DNA of 64,000 nt from Psettodes erumei (taxonomy: Eukaryota > Chordata > Actinopteri > Pleuronectiformes > Psettodidae): positions 1 to 64,000 of the forward strand of contig JAFBJZ010000618.1 of NCBI GenBank assembly GCA_016785225.1. Reading direction: 5' to 3'. This document shows positions 34,206 to 46,960 of this stretch, piece after piece; within the stretch, counting starts at the first letter, position 1, and each line of letters opens with the position of its first letter. The notes beneath the pieces were generated by a model. It was given only the letters and a program-made list of their open reading frames with translations. It was not told where the DNA came from and did no database searches. A program made the position numbers and the translations under genes.

Positions 34206-36073
34206 TTAAAACTGCAAGCAGTGATAACGGGCCCTCGCACCCCTGCACAAACTTGGGGGACCCAGCTGACGCCAAATTCCCCGAATTTCCCTGAAAACCC
34301 CGACGGGGAGGCATTTTTGAACATTTCCACCTGTCGCCAATAGGTGGCGATGACATAGTCCCACAGATCTCTTCAAGCTGGCGCCCTGATTGCACGTGTG
34401 TTATGTGAGGCAGATCGGATGAGGCATGTGCGATTCATAACGCTTTTGTGGCGATAGCCAGGAATCCAACTTTGCCGTGCCGTCATGGGGACACCATGAG
34501 GCGGCAGCATGCCATCTTCAGAATCAAGCATCTGCAGTATCTCGTGGCTCACCAAAGTAAATCTCAGCTCTGTCTGATCGAGCTACTGTACGTTCATCGA
34601 CGTACATCAAAGTACAAAACGTGTCATTTCCTGTTGCCACTAGGTGGCGCTCTCACTTTTATGGAATATGATTATATAGATGTCTCGGGGAGACATCGGG
34701 GGGACGGCATTATTATCATACATGGGAAGTTTGATGAAGATGGGAGCATGTACACTGAAGTTATGGCAGTTTCGTGCTTTCTGGCAAAACATCAAAATTT
34801 GCCACATTGCCACGCTCATTTCGTTTGCAAGCCATAAAAGCTTTTGATAACTTTTGATCAACAAGGCCTCGAGAGTCAGCACCCCAAGTATGAAGTCAAT
34901 ACGATGAAATCTCTAGGAGGAGTTCGTTCAAATATAACACGTGCGAATGGCAAAAAATGCGCCAAATTTTCATATTCAAATCTAAATGGCTTTGAGTCAT
35001 GGCCGCAAGAGACTTTTTTGAAGGTCGTGGCACCTTCCACACACCTACTGAATTTCATCCGCCTTGGTCAAAATAACCTCAATGGGGAGGGTTTTTTGAA
35101 AATTTTTTCCTGTCGCCAATAGGTGGTGCTATGACAATATGACCATATAGTCCTAGAGATTTCTTCTGGCCGCCGCTCTGATCGTAAGTGTGTAATATCA
35201 GGCAGATCTGGCAAGGTATGTGCAAGTTATAGCACTTTGATTGTGATGGCGAAGGATCCAAATTCGCCGCGCTGCCACAGGGCTACCATGAGGCGGGAGC
35301 ATGCCATCTTCTGAATCCACCATCTACCATGTCTCAAGGTTTACCACAGTAAAATTTAGCTTCATCGGATTAAGATACTTGATGTTGAACATCAAAGTAC
35401 AAAACATGTGATGTCCTGTCGCCAATGGGTGGCGCTGTCACTTTTATGGAATATGATTATGCAGATGTAGATGCAGATGATTGGAGCACGTACACTGAAG
35501 TTATGGCAGTTTCGTGCTTTCTGGCAAAACATCAAAATTCGCCATACTGCCACGCCCATTTCATTTCCGAGCCATGAAAGCTTTTGTTACCTTTTGATCA
35601 GCAAGGTCTCGAGAGTCAGTCACACCAACTTTGAAGTCGATACAATGAAATCTCTAGGAGGAGGAGTTCAAATATAACACGTGGAAATGGCCAAAAATGG
35701 CCAAAATTTGCATATTCATATCAAAATGGCTGACTTCCTGTACAGTTTGGGTCATGGCCACAAGAGACTTTTTCGAAGGTCTTGGCACGCTCTATGGACC
35801 TACCAAATTTCATCCCCCGAGGTCAAAATAACCCCAATGGGGAGGGGTATTTGAAAATTTCTAGGGGGCGCCACCAAGCCATTTTGCCCCGCCCATTCTC
35901 GAGACCTGTAAAATACGTAATTTTTCGCCGGACCTGACGCATGTGCAAAATTTGGTGAGTTTTTGGGCATGTTCAGGCCTCAAAAAATGCGATTCATTTG
36001 TTATCAGAACAATAATAATAATAAAAACTCCATGAATTAAATAGGGCTTTGCACCGTTTCAGTGCTCAAGCCC
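34206..36073 (-). mobile_element. GGGC...TTTTAA element, copy 2, reverse orientation
   Basis: Same family as 30404-33616, inverted, inserted near the 3' end of Tc1 copy 2. The flanking TAA at 34203-34205 and 36074-36076 is TTA when read in element orientation. Read on the minus strand, it starts GGGCTTGAGCACTGAAACGG with a single hairpin unit at about 36040-36073. It then has the conserved segment (GGCCTGAACATGCCCAAAAA...) and two internal units of about 770 bp, and ends TTGCAGTTTTAA. The shorter length (1868 bp against 3213 bp) comes from fewer hairpins and one fewer internal unit. Confidence 0.8.
34335..35870 (-). repeat. Two tandem internal units of the GGGC element
   Basis: Boundaries are near 34335, 35113 and 35870, marked by the same GAAATTTTCAAA-type string (reverse complement) found in copy 1. 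Both units carry the reverse complement of GGCCATGACTCAAA. Confidence 0.85.
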
Positions 36074-36145
36074 TAATTAAAAGTCAGGTATAAGCTGTTG
36101 TTTCTACAAAATGGATAGGTGACAAGACTTTTGTCAGAGACTGTA

Positions 36146-37809
36146 TGACTCTCACACCCCGCTTTGGGATGATTCTTTAATGTTGGTAAAAGTGTCCTTT
36201 TTACTCCATACATTGTGCTGTGTTTTTCTCAAACTATCTAACCTTAGTTTTATTAGTCCACAGAGAGTAGACTAGATTTTCTGTTTATAAAAAAACATTC
36301 TCTCACTATTATTGTGGACTGATGAATATCTAATAATCTTTGAGATGACTTTGTACCTTTTTCCAGCTTTATGCAAATCAACTACTCTTTTGACATCTCC
36401 TTTTTTGTGAGGCATAGTTCACATCAGCATTGCTTCTTCTGAATAGAGAGCTCAAAATGTTTGAGTCTTTTTTATGTCAGTGCAAACCCACACTACCAGT
36501 CTTGTTTCATTGATAGGACTCCAGGTATACTAACTCCTGTTTGCAGTAAGATGATCTTGACGTTATCGTAGTATAAACCTTTCAGACGAAAGACACTAAA
36601 GGGGAGATTGATAGGAAGAAGTGGGACACATTAATGTAAGAAAGTTGGTGTGCTGCATAATGGGAAGGAACTCTGAGACTTAGATTTACAATAAAAAAAT
36701 TCATCCCTGAAATATTTCTTTTCAGTTTCTTTATAGGTTTAAATGTTTCTAATGTGACAGATCAGAGGACACCAGACCCTGCTACCACAATAAAGTTCAG
36801 GTTTTAAGTCAGGTTTGTGTCGTTTCTTAAGCCTTGGAAAACACTGGAATTCAGCGTATACCGTGACCTGATAGTAGCTGGTATGGTTGCAAGGCATAGA
36901 GTTATTCTCTTAAAAGAAAAAACAAGTAATTTCTCCATTATTATCTCGCAAAATGCAAAACAAGGTGGCAAAGCATGCAGACATGTCAGACATTCAAAAT
37001 CTTATATATGTTATATCCCCTGTATTTCGAAACACTCTCCTTGCAGTGTTGCTGAATGTGCATCCTAACTTATATTTATGACTTTCTCGGTGCCAACTTA
37101 ATTCCAACAACTACAATGCAGGTGGAGAAACTCTGGCAACCCATATGCATTTAAGGTTTCAGTTAAGGTCTAAATGGTGTAGTGGAAAAGACCTAAAATT
37201 CAATAAGGCAAATCTATGAACAATAATCTGTTAAAAACAAACAACAAAAAACCATACTAAAAGTTAGGTGAACCCTGCCTTAATGTAGCCACTCAAATAT
37301 AGGACCACAAGTACGTCACATGGTGACGTACTAGTCTGAAAAAACACATTTTCTCTGTACAATCTTTATTATAAGGTGATATCTGGAATATAACAGAATA
37401 ATAAAGATGACTGATGTTGAGTTTTTTTTGGTTTGTTAAAAAAGCAGAAGACAGTACTGTTGACATTACTTAAGTAATGGCACCATATACCTATGAAATA
37501 GCTTGGTCCTCTCTGTTTTGTTTTTTTTTTGGACTTGGTCTTGGTCTATTCATAGCAGAGAGGGAAAAATAGGGACAGAAGCCAGAAGTGTGATGCAGCT
37601 GCCTTTGACACTTATGACCTTTCCCACCTACTTTTCATTGGAAACCACTCCACAGAGGTGAGTTTTGACATTTCTTTCATTCTCTCAGAGATCCTATGCA
37701 GCCCTGAGTCTGCCAGAGTTGCTGTCCCACTGGTGAGATGATGCAGGCGGCAGAGGGAGAGGAAACAGAAGCGAGGTACAGGAGCCAACTTACATATTAG
37801 GCTCAAGGC
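36146..37809. other. No gene seen
   Basis: AT-rich DNA with no recognisable coding sequence or repeat family. Confidence 0.5.
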
Positions 37810-40260
37810 TCCCAAGCTTGTGCCTTGCCAACTTCATGCCTCTGTCAAACAAGAAGGAGGAGGTCAGAGTAAGAACTGTGCCTTACTGTGTGACCATCAC
37901 AGAGACTTGGCTGATCAATAACATCCCACACAAGCTAAAGCTACGTGAACATGGGAGAAGCTACATCAACGAACAGCTGAAAGCTCACCCAGATAATAAT
38001 CAATTACTGTAGCAGGGTACTTCAACCATGCATTTGTCAGTCTGGTTATGCACAAGTTCTCCAAAATTGTGACTTTTCCAACTGGAGAAAACAAAGTGCT
38101 GGACCATCCCAGGACCATTTAAAAGCATCATCAACAGCACACCGAGGAGAATCAGACCACATTTCTCTTCCTCTCATCATAAACCACAGATCTGCAGAAT
38201 AAAGCGATCAGGACAACGCAAGTGTTGTTTGAGGAAGCCAACTCAATGCTGCAGGACTGTTTTGATAACACTGGGATGTCTTTGCATGAGAGACTGATTT
38301 CGATAAATATTCTGGATTTGTACTGGAAGACTGGAAGAGGATGAATGCAGCTTGCTGGTCCAGCGTCACCAGGACGACAGTGAGGCACAGGAAAAACTCA
38401 AATGAGGCATTAAAAATGCAAAGAGCATATACAAACTGTGCATTGAGGAACAGTTTTATAACAACCCCTGCAGCATGTGGAAATACTTCAAGGATCTAAC
38501 ACACTACAAAACCAGCAATCTGCTGCAAAGTGATTATGCTGATCTACCTGATGCCCTGAACCACTTCTTTACCCACTCTGACACCCAGTGAAAGTTGAAG
38601 GAGGGAGATGAGGCCCAGATACTTTGCTCTGCTTGTTTATGACAGATTTTCACAAACCCATGACACCAATTCAAAATTGGTAACCACTAGTGCTATATCT
38701 AACTCATAATTTTGTCAGTCAAATGCTATTTTGCAGGTCAATACAAAATATCGACTATTCGTTCCATTTTTATGTATAAACTATCTTGATATCACAAAAT
38801 CCATTGACATGAGTTTCAGTGATGATCTTGACCATAGCATATTTTTGAGCATTTAAAAATCAACAGTGTTCAAAAAAACAGCTGCATATCATGCAAGATT
38901 TGAATAATGGTCAATTTGAATTCATATGGATTTGTTGTTATAATGAGATGGGTAGCACATATATTTCTGTTTTAATCAAGCCTTTATAACAGTTTAGAGA
39001 GGAGATACGTTTCTTTAAGCGCTGCTGTGGCTTTAACACATTGTTCGAAGTGACTGACACCTTGTAGCAGCAATGGTGCAACTGAACAGCACCTCTTTTA
39101 GGACTTAATGAATAATTACAATGTGTGCCCAGTTGTAACCCTAACTCCTTTCATCTCCCCTGTACACATTCCTGGATTAACATGCCTGGACACAGAATCA
39201 TGTTTACTCCTTTCTCTTTTGTTTCTGACATATTCACAAGCTTAATATCTAGTGCAATGAAATCTGCAATGCTGTCGGCAGTTGCTCATATCTGTCAGAA
39301 GAGTAATAGAGAGTAGTTCATCACAAATGTGAGAATGAAGTAGCTGAGATATACGTAACATGTATTTTAAATTATCCTTGCAATAAGACCTATCACCTGC
39401 GTAATATGTGCAGTAAAACTGCCCAGATAATTGCAGAATAGCGACCTAGCTGTGTATGCATCTGTATTTTGTGAGGTTTTGTCTGTTTTATCCCGTTATT
39501 ATAATGCACAAACACTGACTGACAGAAAAAACAAACTGCTCAACAGACGATTTGACTTGTCAACATTCAGGGGAATCACACCTCCTCCACCCTCATCCTA
39601 AACACTGGAACCCGAGCTGAGCCCTATGCTCTCACCCCCATCCGCACCTGTAACACAACCACTGCAAGACTTATACATACAGATAGCATACAGGCTTAAA
39701 TTAGAATATCTGACTGAGTGGTGTGGGGACAACAACCTGGTCCTTCAAATCTCTAAAACCAAGTAGATGATAATGGTCCTCAAGAGCACACCTTCAAGTA
39801 CACCTTCTCCTCCACATACATGGAGAAATTGTAGAGAGCGTGGAGAATCTGATCTTCCTTGAAGTCAGTGTGTCTAACCATCTAACTTGGATTGCTGACA
39901 CATCAAACCTGGTCAGAAAGACTCATCGGAGGCTTTTCCTCTTCAGAAAGCTGAAAAAGGCTCAGCTCCCATAGAAAATGATGCTCAACTTCTGCAGAAG
40001 AACAGTCAAGAGCATCTCCAGCCAACTGCACCACTGTGTGGTATACTCGTTGCACAACAGCCAGCGACTCTGGTCTGGGCTGGTTCTGAATCAGTTTCCT
40101 TCATGTTTTTCTATAAATCTTGAATCATTTGCACTCTCCATGCCTCCTCTCTTGCATCCTGAGTTTCTTTCTCTTTTTTTCCCTCTGTACTCACAAATTT
40201 ATTTAGTCTTGGCCTTGGCCTTAATGTTGAACTGTTTAAACAAGGCTAGGTACCAGTAAC
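37810..40260 (+). mobile_element. Highly degraded LINE (L2/Rex1-like group)
   Basis: The order of remnants follows a LINE. At 37850-37930 an endonuclease piece reads PLSNKKEEVRV and TITETWLINNIPH. From 38340 to 38600 there are linker scraps including RRMNAACWSSV. From 39700 to 40080 there is a region after the RT core with YLTEWCGDNNLVLQISKTK, SVSNHLTWIADTSNLV and KTHRRLFLFRKLKKAQLP. Many stops and frameshifts are present, and the RT catalytic core itself is not recognisable. This is much older than the L2 at 21990. Confidence 0.6.
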
Positions 40261-40479
40261 TTAAACACTGCATGAGTTGATGGTGAGTTAGTTGTTGGTC
40301 TATGTTAAGAAGATAGCACTGCTGACGAAGGGATGCAGTGTTCAGTGGGAAAACTGAGCTGGGGAGCCTACTTTTAGTGTACTAACAGAGGTGAGGTCTG
40401 TGTAAATGTTGAGGGAAGCTGCAGAAAGGGGGCTGTAGTAGGGCTGGGCAGATGGACGATACAGCTGACCATCAACATC

Positions 40480-42260
40480 TTATCATTATTACTTTCTTCT
40501 TCTTCTTCTTCTTCCTCTTTCGGCTGCTCCCTTCAAGGGTCACCACAGCGAATTATCTGCTTCCATTTAATCTTATCCTCTACATCTTCTCCTCTCACAC
40601 CAACTTACTTCATATCCTCCTTCACCACATCCATAAACCTCCTCTTTGGTCTCACTTTCCCTCCTCTGCACATGTCCCAACCATCTTAGTCTAGCCTCTA
40701 TGACCTTGTCTCTAAAACATCTCACATGTGCTGTCCCTCTGATGTACTCATTCCTGATCCTGTCCAGCCTGGTCACTCCTAAAGAGAACCTCAACATTTT
40801 AGTTTCTGCTACCTCCAGCTCTGCCTCCTCTCTTTTCCTCAGTGCCACTGTCTCTAGACCATACAACATCACTGGTCTCACTACTGTCACACACTATCAC
40901 ACATCACACCTGACACTTTTCTCCATCCACTCCAGTTTCTTCACCACTCTTCCACGCTCTCCGTTGCTCTGGACTAAGTACCTAAAATCCTGCACCTTCT
41001 TCACCTCGTCTCCCTGTAAACTCACTGTCCCACTTGGGTTGTTCTCATTCATACACATGTATTCTGTCTTACTGCAGATAACCAGCATTTCCCTCCTTTC
41101 TAGTGCATACCTTCACCTCTCTAGACTTTCCTCCACCTGCTCGCTGCTCTCACTACAGATCACAATGCCATCTGCAAAGGACCATCATAGTCCAAGAGGA
41201 TTCCTGTCTAACTTCATCTGTCAGCCTGTCCATCACAATGGCAAACAAAAAGGGGCTCAGAGCTGATCCTTGAGGCAGTCCCACCTGCACCTTGAACTCC
41301 TCTGTAACACCTACAGTACACCTCACCACTGCAGTTCTCATGTTCTGTACAACTTGAACAAACTTCTCTGCCACTCCAGACTTCTCTAGGTTTCTTGTCA
41401 TAAGCTTTCTCAAAATCTACAAAGACACAATGGAGCTCCTTCTGACATTCTCTGTACTTCTCTATCAATATTCTCAGGGCAAACGCTGCATCTGTGGTAC
41501 TCTTACTTGGCATGAAACCACACTGCTGATTACAAATGCTCACTACTGTCCTCAGTCTAGGTTCCACTACTCTTTTCCCATAACTTCATTGTATGTCATC
41601 ATCTTCATACCTCTATAGTTGCTGCAACTCTGCACATCTCCCCTGTTCTTAAAAATAGGCACCAGCACACTTTTCCTCAATTCCTCAGGCATCCTCTCAC
41701 TCTCTAAGATCTTGTTAAATAGCCTAGTTAGGAACTCTATTGCCACCTCTCCTACACACTTCCATAACTCCACTGGTATATTATCTGGACCAACTGCCTT
41801 TCCTCTCTTCACCCTCTTCAGTGCCTTCCTCACTTCATCTTTACTAATCTTTGCTACGAAGTGGTCCACCCCAGCCACTTATTCTACTCTGTTCTTTTTC
41901 ATTCTCCCCATTCGTCAGCTCTTCAACATGCTCTTTCCATCTTCCCATCGCACTTCTGGCTTCTTTCACTACTTTTCCCTCTCTGTCCTTATTCACCCTA
42001 ACCTGCTACACATCCTTTACCTCTCTATCTCTTCGATTCAGCGTCCCTACTCTTAGTCCTAAACTCTTAACCTCCCTCTTCTTCCTCTGCCCACGGACAT
42101 GTCTTCCTCCTCTCCTTCTTCAACCCACAGTCATCAATTGCCACTGGTACTCTGTCAGTTATCAGCGCCAATGGTGGTCATTGTTAACCTGGGCCTCGAC
42201 TGATCCGGTATGGAAGTCATTGGTTTGATTCGCATATTTGATCTGGCTGGGGCGTTTCTC
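40480..42260 (-). mobile_element. RTE-type LINE reverse transcriptase region, frameshifted
   Basis: Read on the minus strand from 42260, there is a linker, then the RT. Motifs are KISKDEVRKALKRVKRGKAV followed by GPDNIPVELWK, LVPIFKNRGDVQSCSNYRG, QCGFMPSKSTTDAAFALRIL, VFVDFEKAYD (first catalytic Asp block), QVGLPQGSALSPFLFAIVMD, then an MMVLCRWHC piece where the YADD-type box has shifted, and the C-terminal FRYLVQSNGERG and RLRWLGHVQRRE. At least four frameshifts occur. The element has the order expected of an RTE-type LINE, with the endonuclease missing. Confidence 0.8.
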
Positions 42261-43719
42261 TTCTCACGTCACATACTGACACAGAACCAATTAAACAGCA
42301 ATGTTTACAAAGTAAGTCAAAAGTATGGGCAAAATTAACATTAATCAGTTCTTTGTTCTTCTTTTTCTGGATATAAAAGAGTTCCATAACTGTGTTGAAT
42401 TGTTGTTTGAATCCTGAAATCCAAATTCTCTTCTGAGGTTAAAAGTGCCAGGGTGATTGGTTCTCCAATGGCAGTGTACTAATCAAGTTATCAAAGATCA
42501 ATGGCTCTGAGCTGGTAAAGGGGCTTACAGGATATAATTGGGCAGTATTAATGTATACTGGGTTATTACAAAACAGCAACAGTGTCAGTGTCATTACTAT
42601 CATTACCATGATATCATTAAAAATGCTGTGCAGTATGCATTTGAGTACTTGTGCGTTTGAAGATGTTATGAAAAGTAATTTGTCATGTTGAGTAACATAA
42701 CTAGAAGCATGTCATGTGACAGCCTCTCATTAGAAGAGAGGGGAAAAAAAGATAACATTGGGTCTCTTACACAAAAAATGAATGCAATGGCAGCAGCAAG
42801 TTCACAGAGCATAGAAGGGCATGCAGAATCAGAGATGATTACCTGTTGCTGTTAGTCTGTGATTCAAGGAGACAAAGGTCCCCTCCTCTGTTGGAAATTA
42901 AATGGACCCAACTGCTTTCCACTGATGTTGAGGGTGGCCCGAAAGTACCTGTGTGTGTGTGTGTGTTTGTGTGTGTGTCAGCACCACAGGCAAAGGTCTT
43001 AGTGCCCAGCGATTGCCAGAAAAAAGAAATATGCTTGCTTTCCTGTTGAATAAAAATAACTAAGTAGAATAGTCTTGAAAAATACAGCATGTATGTTGGT
43101 GCATGTTAGTTAGTGATTGCCATTTAACTTGGTTATTTGATAGGGCTGTTCATTAAAATTATTGATTATACTATTAAAACTTGATTTGCATGCGCTCTGT
43201 GCTCTTGTATTGAAGCCCACAGATTTGGCTTGTCATGCAGAACTGTTGTGGTTTGTAATGTTTGTACATTCCATTTCTGCTTTTGTGAATAAAACAGAAA
43301 TGTTTCAGTGTTTCCTATACATTGACTTGTATGTGGCGACCGGCTACAATATCAGCACTGACCACAACATATAGAGTTTTTTTAATGCCATTTAAAAACA
43401 CAACATATTATTCATTTCATTCATCTCCTTGTCTACCCTGCTCTCTCTCTCTCTCTCTTTGTCACACACCCACACAAACACACACAGACTGAGAACTACT
43501 TTGTCAGTAAATAGCCTCTCCTCTCTGTGCGATGGGAAACACCAACATAAGGATAATTACAGTCCAGTTAAAATGCGGTTGCATTGGCCAAGGCCAGTAG
43601 CTTATTTTATATGTAGCTTAATCAAATACATTTCCAATAGTTTGTGAAATTCCTCCTGTGTTTATTTATATTTTTTTATTTGGATGCTATGTGAACCCTG
43701 TGTCATCCAAGCCATGAAA
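42261..43719. other. No gene seen; two simple repeats
   Basis: AT-rich DNA. An interrupted (GT)n tract lies at 42951-42978, and (CT)n followed by CA-rich sequence at about 43440-43489. No coding sequence is recognised. Confidence 0.5.
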
Positions 43720-44887
43720 TACAATTTTTAATCAGACCCTAATACCGTATACTGGGGTGAAATCTTCAACAGGTGGAAATTATAGGCAATTAGCAAGACA
43801 CCCCCAATAAAGGACCACTTCTCAGGTCCGATGCTTTCTGGCTGATGTTTTGGTCACTCTTTAATGCTGGCGGTGCTTTCACTCTAGTGGTAGCATGAGA
43901 CGGACAACCCACACAAGTGGCTCAGGTAGTGCAGCTCATCCAGGATGGCACATCAGTGCAAGCTGTGGCAAGAAGGTTTGCTGTGTTTGTCAGCGTAGTG
44001 TCCAGAGCATGGAGGCGCTACCAGGAGACAGGCCAGTACATCAAGAGACATGGAGGAGACTGTAGGAGGGCAACAACCCAGCAGCAGGACCACTAACTCT
44101 GCCTTTGTGCAAGGAGGAACAGGAGGAGCACTGCCAGAGCCCTGCAAAATGACCTCCAGCAGGCTACAAATGTGCATGTGTCTTCTCAAATGGTCAGAAA
44201 CAGACTCCATGAGGGTGGTATGAGGGCTCGACGTCCACAGGTGGGGGTTGTGCTTGCAGCCCAACACTGTGCAGGACATTTGGCATTTGCCAGAGAACAC
44301 CAAGATTGGCAAATTTGCCACGGGCGCCCTGTGCTCTTCACAGATGAAAGCAGGTTCACACTGAGCACATGTGACAGACGTGACAGAGTCTGGAGACGCC
44401 ATGGAGAATGTTCTGCTGCCTGCAACATCCTCCAGCATGACTGGTTTGGCAGTGGCTCAGTAATGGTGTGGGGTGGCATTTCTTTGGGGGGGCACACAGC
44501 CCTCCATGTGCTCACCAGAGGTAGCCTGAATGCCATTAGGTACTGAGATGAGATCCTCAGACCCCTTGTGAGACCATATGCTGGTGCGGTTGGCTCTGGA
44601 TTCCTCCTAATGCCAGACAATGCTAGACCTCATGTGGCTGGAGTGTGTCAGCAGTTCCTGCAAGAGGGATCAGCCTGTAGTGTGTTTTTCCACTTTAATT
44701 TTGAGTGTGACTCCAAATCCAGACCTCAATTGGTTAATGAATTTGATTTCCATTGATAATTTTTGTGTGATTTTGTTGTCAGCACATTCAACTTTGTAAA
44801 GAACAAAGTATTTAATAAGAATATTTCATTCATTCAGATCTAGGGTGTGTTATTTTAGTGTTCCCTTTTATTTTTTTGAGCAGTGTA
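43720..44887 (+). mobile_element. Tc1-like (DD34E) transposon, internally deleted
   Basis: The right end reads GTGTTATTTTAGTGTTCCC and then TTTTTTTGAGCAGTGTA, a known Tc1-family terminal repeat. The matching left terminal repeat is absent, so the left end is truncated near 43720. This family differs from the Tc1 copies at 5045 and 29395. A deletion joins CAAGAGG (about 44672) directly to GATCAGCCTGTAG, removing the end of the transposase gene. Confidence 0.85.
43890..44680 (+). pseudogene. Tc1-like transposase, truncated
   Basis: Frames from 43920 encode the N-terminal helix-turn-helix region (GSGSAAHPGWHIS-type in shifted frames, and SVQRSVQSMEALPGDRPV-like). An intact stretch at 44172-44546 has SSQMVRNRLHEGGMRARRPQ, LFTDESRFTLSTCDRRDRVW (first catalytic Asp) and GSGSVMVWGGISLGG, to a stop after NAIRY. 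In another frame QDNARPHVA-like sequence (MPDNARPHVAGVCQQFLQ) holds the second Asp. The third catalytic residue and C-terminus are lost in the deletion at about 44672. Confidence 0.85.
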
Positions 44888-45186
44888 TATACTGCCACCA
44901 GACATGTCTGTACAAATGTAATGTTGTCTTGTTGCCTCCAATCCAGTTTTATTTGTTTTGCACTAATTTACCACATGTATGATCTCAAGGCCTTACAAGG
45001 TTAGAGAGAGGAACCCAACAGTCTGGGTTTGCATAATGAGCAAGCACATGGCAAAAGACCTGAGGAATAACTTTGTTTTAACATGCAGAAGGCAAAAACA
45101 CTGAGCAGAACTGGACTCAGAGTTGGATGGCTTTCTGCCTGGATTGGTTCAGTTGAAAGAGCGATGGAAGAGAGTAATGGCAGTAA
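44888..45186. other. No gene seen
   Basis: Short spacer between two transposon remnants. Nothing is recognised. Confidence 0.5.
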
Positions 45187-45950
45187 TACCGTATTTTCCA
45201 GACTATAGAGCGCACCTAAATATAAGCCGCACCCACTAAAATTGAAAAGAAATATATATTTTGTCACATATAAGCGGCACCGGACTATAAGCCGCCGATA
45301 TCAAGGCTGAGAAATAAGATATTTACAAGATTTTGTACCATAAGTGTTTATTCATATACCTAAACTGATTGTTTCTGAACAGTGCCTGTTACACGGCAGT
45401 AAAAGTGCTGATCAAACAAAACAGAAAAGTCATTGATGGTTTTATTCATCTTCCTCTGTGCACTAAAACCAAGTTGCTTTATTTTTCTTTCTCCTGCGTA
45501 CTGAAACAACTGAACACCAAACCACTGTCACTTTTTCTTCCTGCGCACTGTTAAAGCGCAACTGCGCAACTATTATAGTCGCTTCATTCTCCCATGCACT
45601 GAAACCACAAGTCACTATTCATCTTACTCCTGCGCACTGAAGCCACTGAAGTCATCCTCTTCAGTGTTGGTGTTAAACAGCCTCAGATAATCTTCGTCAC
45701 AAACCTTTTCTGTCTCTGTGTTGGTGTTGCTCCAGTCACTCTCATCTCAAGGCAAAGTTACCTCTGAAGTTGTGCTGCTCTCCTCAGTCTCTCTGTTGGT
45801 GTCGCTCTCCATGTCCCTTTCATCTCAAGGAGAAGTTGCCTCTATAGCTGCGCTGCTCTCTTCACGCAGCAGTCTGGCCTTTCGGAACCCATTGGTAATT
45901 TTTTCACCTTTTCTATACTAATTTTGCACTATTCAAAAATATATTTCTTG
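45187..45950 (-). mobile_element. Tc1/mariner-superfamily (pogo-like) element, one end only
   Basis: The left terminus reads TACCGTATTTTCCAGACTAT and then AGAGCGCACC, a terminal sequence of a common fish element (TA followed by CCGTATTTTCCGGACTATA). Subterminal repeats of ATAAGCCGCACC occur at 45220-45300. The minus strand at about 45640-45700 encodes an acidic stretch DEDYLRLFNTNTEEDDFSGF, which looks like the C-terminus of the element's transposase. No matching right terminus is present, so the copy is truncated. Confidence 0.55.
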
Positions 45951-45984
45951 CCTTTTATTATTTGGTGTCTAATACATTAGGTAA

Positions 45985-46960
45985 ACAGGTAATCCACAAT
46001 CCAGGACACAAAGCGGGCATCCACCTGCATTGCTGTCAGTTTCTTCCCCAGTAAAGCTGGCCTGATGGTGTTGAATGCACTGGAGAAGTTAAAAAGATGA
46101 CCCTCACAGTGCTCGTTGGCTTGTCCAGGTGGGCATAGACATGATTAAGAAAATAGATGATGATGATGTCTTCAACTCCCAGTCAGGGCTGGTAGGCGAA
46201 CTGGTGGGGGTCCAACCATTGTCGGATTTTGGTCCAGAGTTAATCCAGGATGAGTCTCTTCAGGGTCTTCATGATGTGGGACATGAGTGCCACAGGTCTG
46301 TAGTACTTGGAACCACTGGGACGTGGTGCCTTTGGCACAGGAACAAGGCATGGCATCTTCCACAGCTTGGGAACCCTCTGAAAACTCAGGCTCAAACTGA
46401 AGACATGGTGAAGCACTTCACATAGCTGGGCAAGATAGGCTTTGAGAAATGTGGGGCTCACACCATCCGGGCCTGCAGACTTTTCAGAGTGGAGAGTCTC
46501 TTCATCTGTCTCCTGACGTGATCAGCAGTGAAGTCCAGTGTGGAGGTGACATGTGGGGAGGGATAGAGGTATTCGGGTTTAGAGGACAGTCGTTGTGGGT
46601 GCCAGGGGAGGAGGTATGAGGGGGGTTGTCACAGGAGGTTAAGGAGCTGTGAGAAGGGGGGCAGGGGCAAGAGAGTGGAGTATGTGTTCATTGCAGGAAG
46701 AAGGCAGAAGAGACTGTGTGTGTGGGGGGGTGGGGGGGGGCACTGTGTCAAATCTGTTGAAAAACAGATTCAATTTGTTTGCCCAGTCCACACTTCCTTC
46801 AAATCCTCTGCTGCTGGTTGGCCTGAACCCAGTGATGGTCCTCATGCCACTCCAGACCTCTCTCATGTTGTTCTGCTGGAGTTTCCACTCCAGCTTCCTC
46901 CTGTACTTCTCCTTGGCCTCCTTAATCTTTTATTTCAGGGGGCAAAGGAGAAGTCATCAC
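45985..46960 (-). mobile_element. L2-type LINE fragment with RT remnants
   Basis: Read on the minus strand, the order is MREVWSGMRTITGF and DWANKLNLFFNRFD (linker), a degenerate segment, FSLSLSFQRVPKLWKMPCLV, PVPKAPRPSGSKYYRPVALM, then after frameshifts a region corresponding to LDPLQFAYR and SAFNTI. All match blocks of the L2 at 22991-24819 in the same order. The FADD box and the 3' end are not present, so the copy is truncated and dead. Confidence 0.8.

Larger units (their letters stand above)
29395..36145 (+). mobile_element. Tc1-like DNA transposon, copy 2, with two nested insertions
   Basis: Same family as 5045-6661 but on the + strand. The left end reads TACAGTCCATGACAAAAGTC. The right end is the reverse complement of a matching TACAGTCTCTGACAAAAGTC. 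Subtracting the insertions at 30404-33616 and 34206-36073, each with one 3-bp duplication, leaves about 1.66 kb colinear with copy 1. Copy 1 supplies the empty-site sequence for both insertions, which fixes their boundaries. Confidence 0.92.

Noticed and set aside
40646..42228. Long + strand frames opposite the RTE fragment
   Set aside because: They are antisense shadows of the reverse transcriptase reading on the minus strand.
42160..42240. GGTTTGATTCGCAT string resembling a tRNA T-loop
   Set aside because: No acceptor stem or anticodon arm can be folded around it, and it lies in the linker of the RTE-type LINE.
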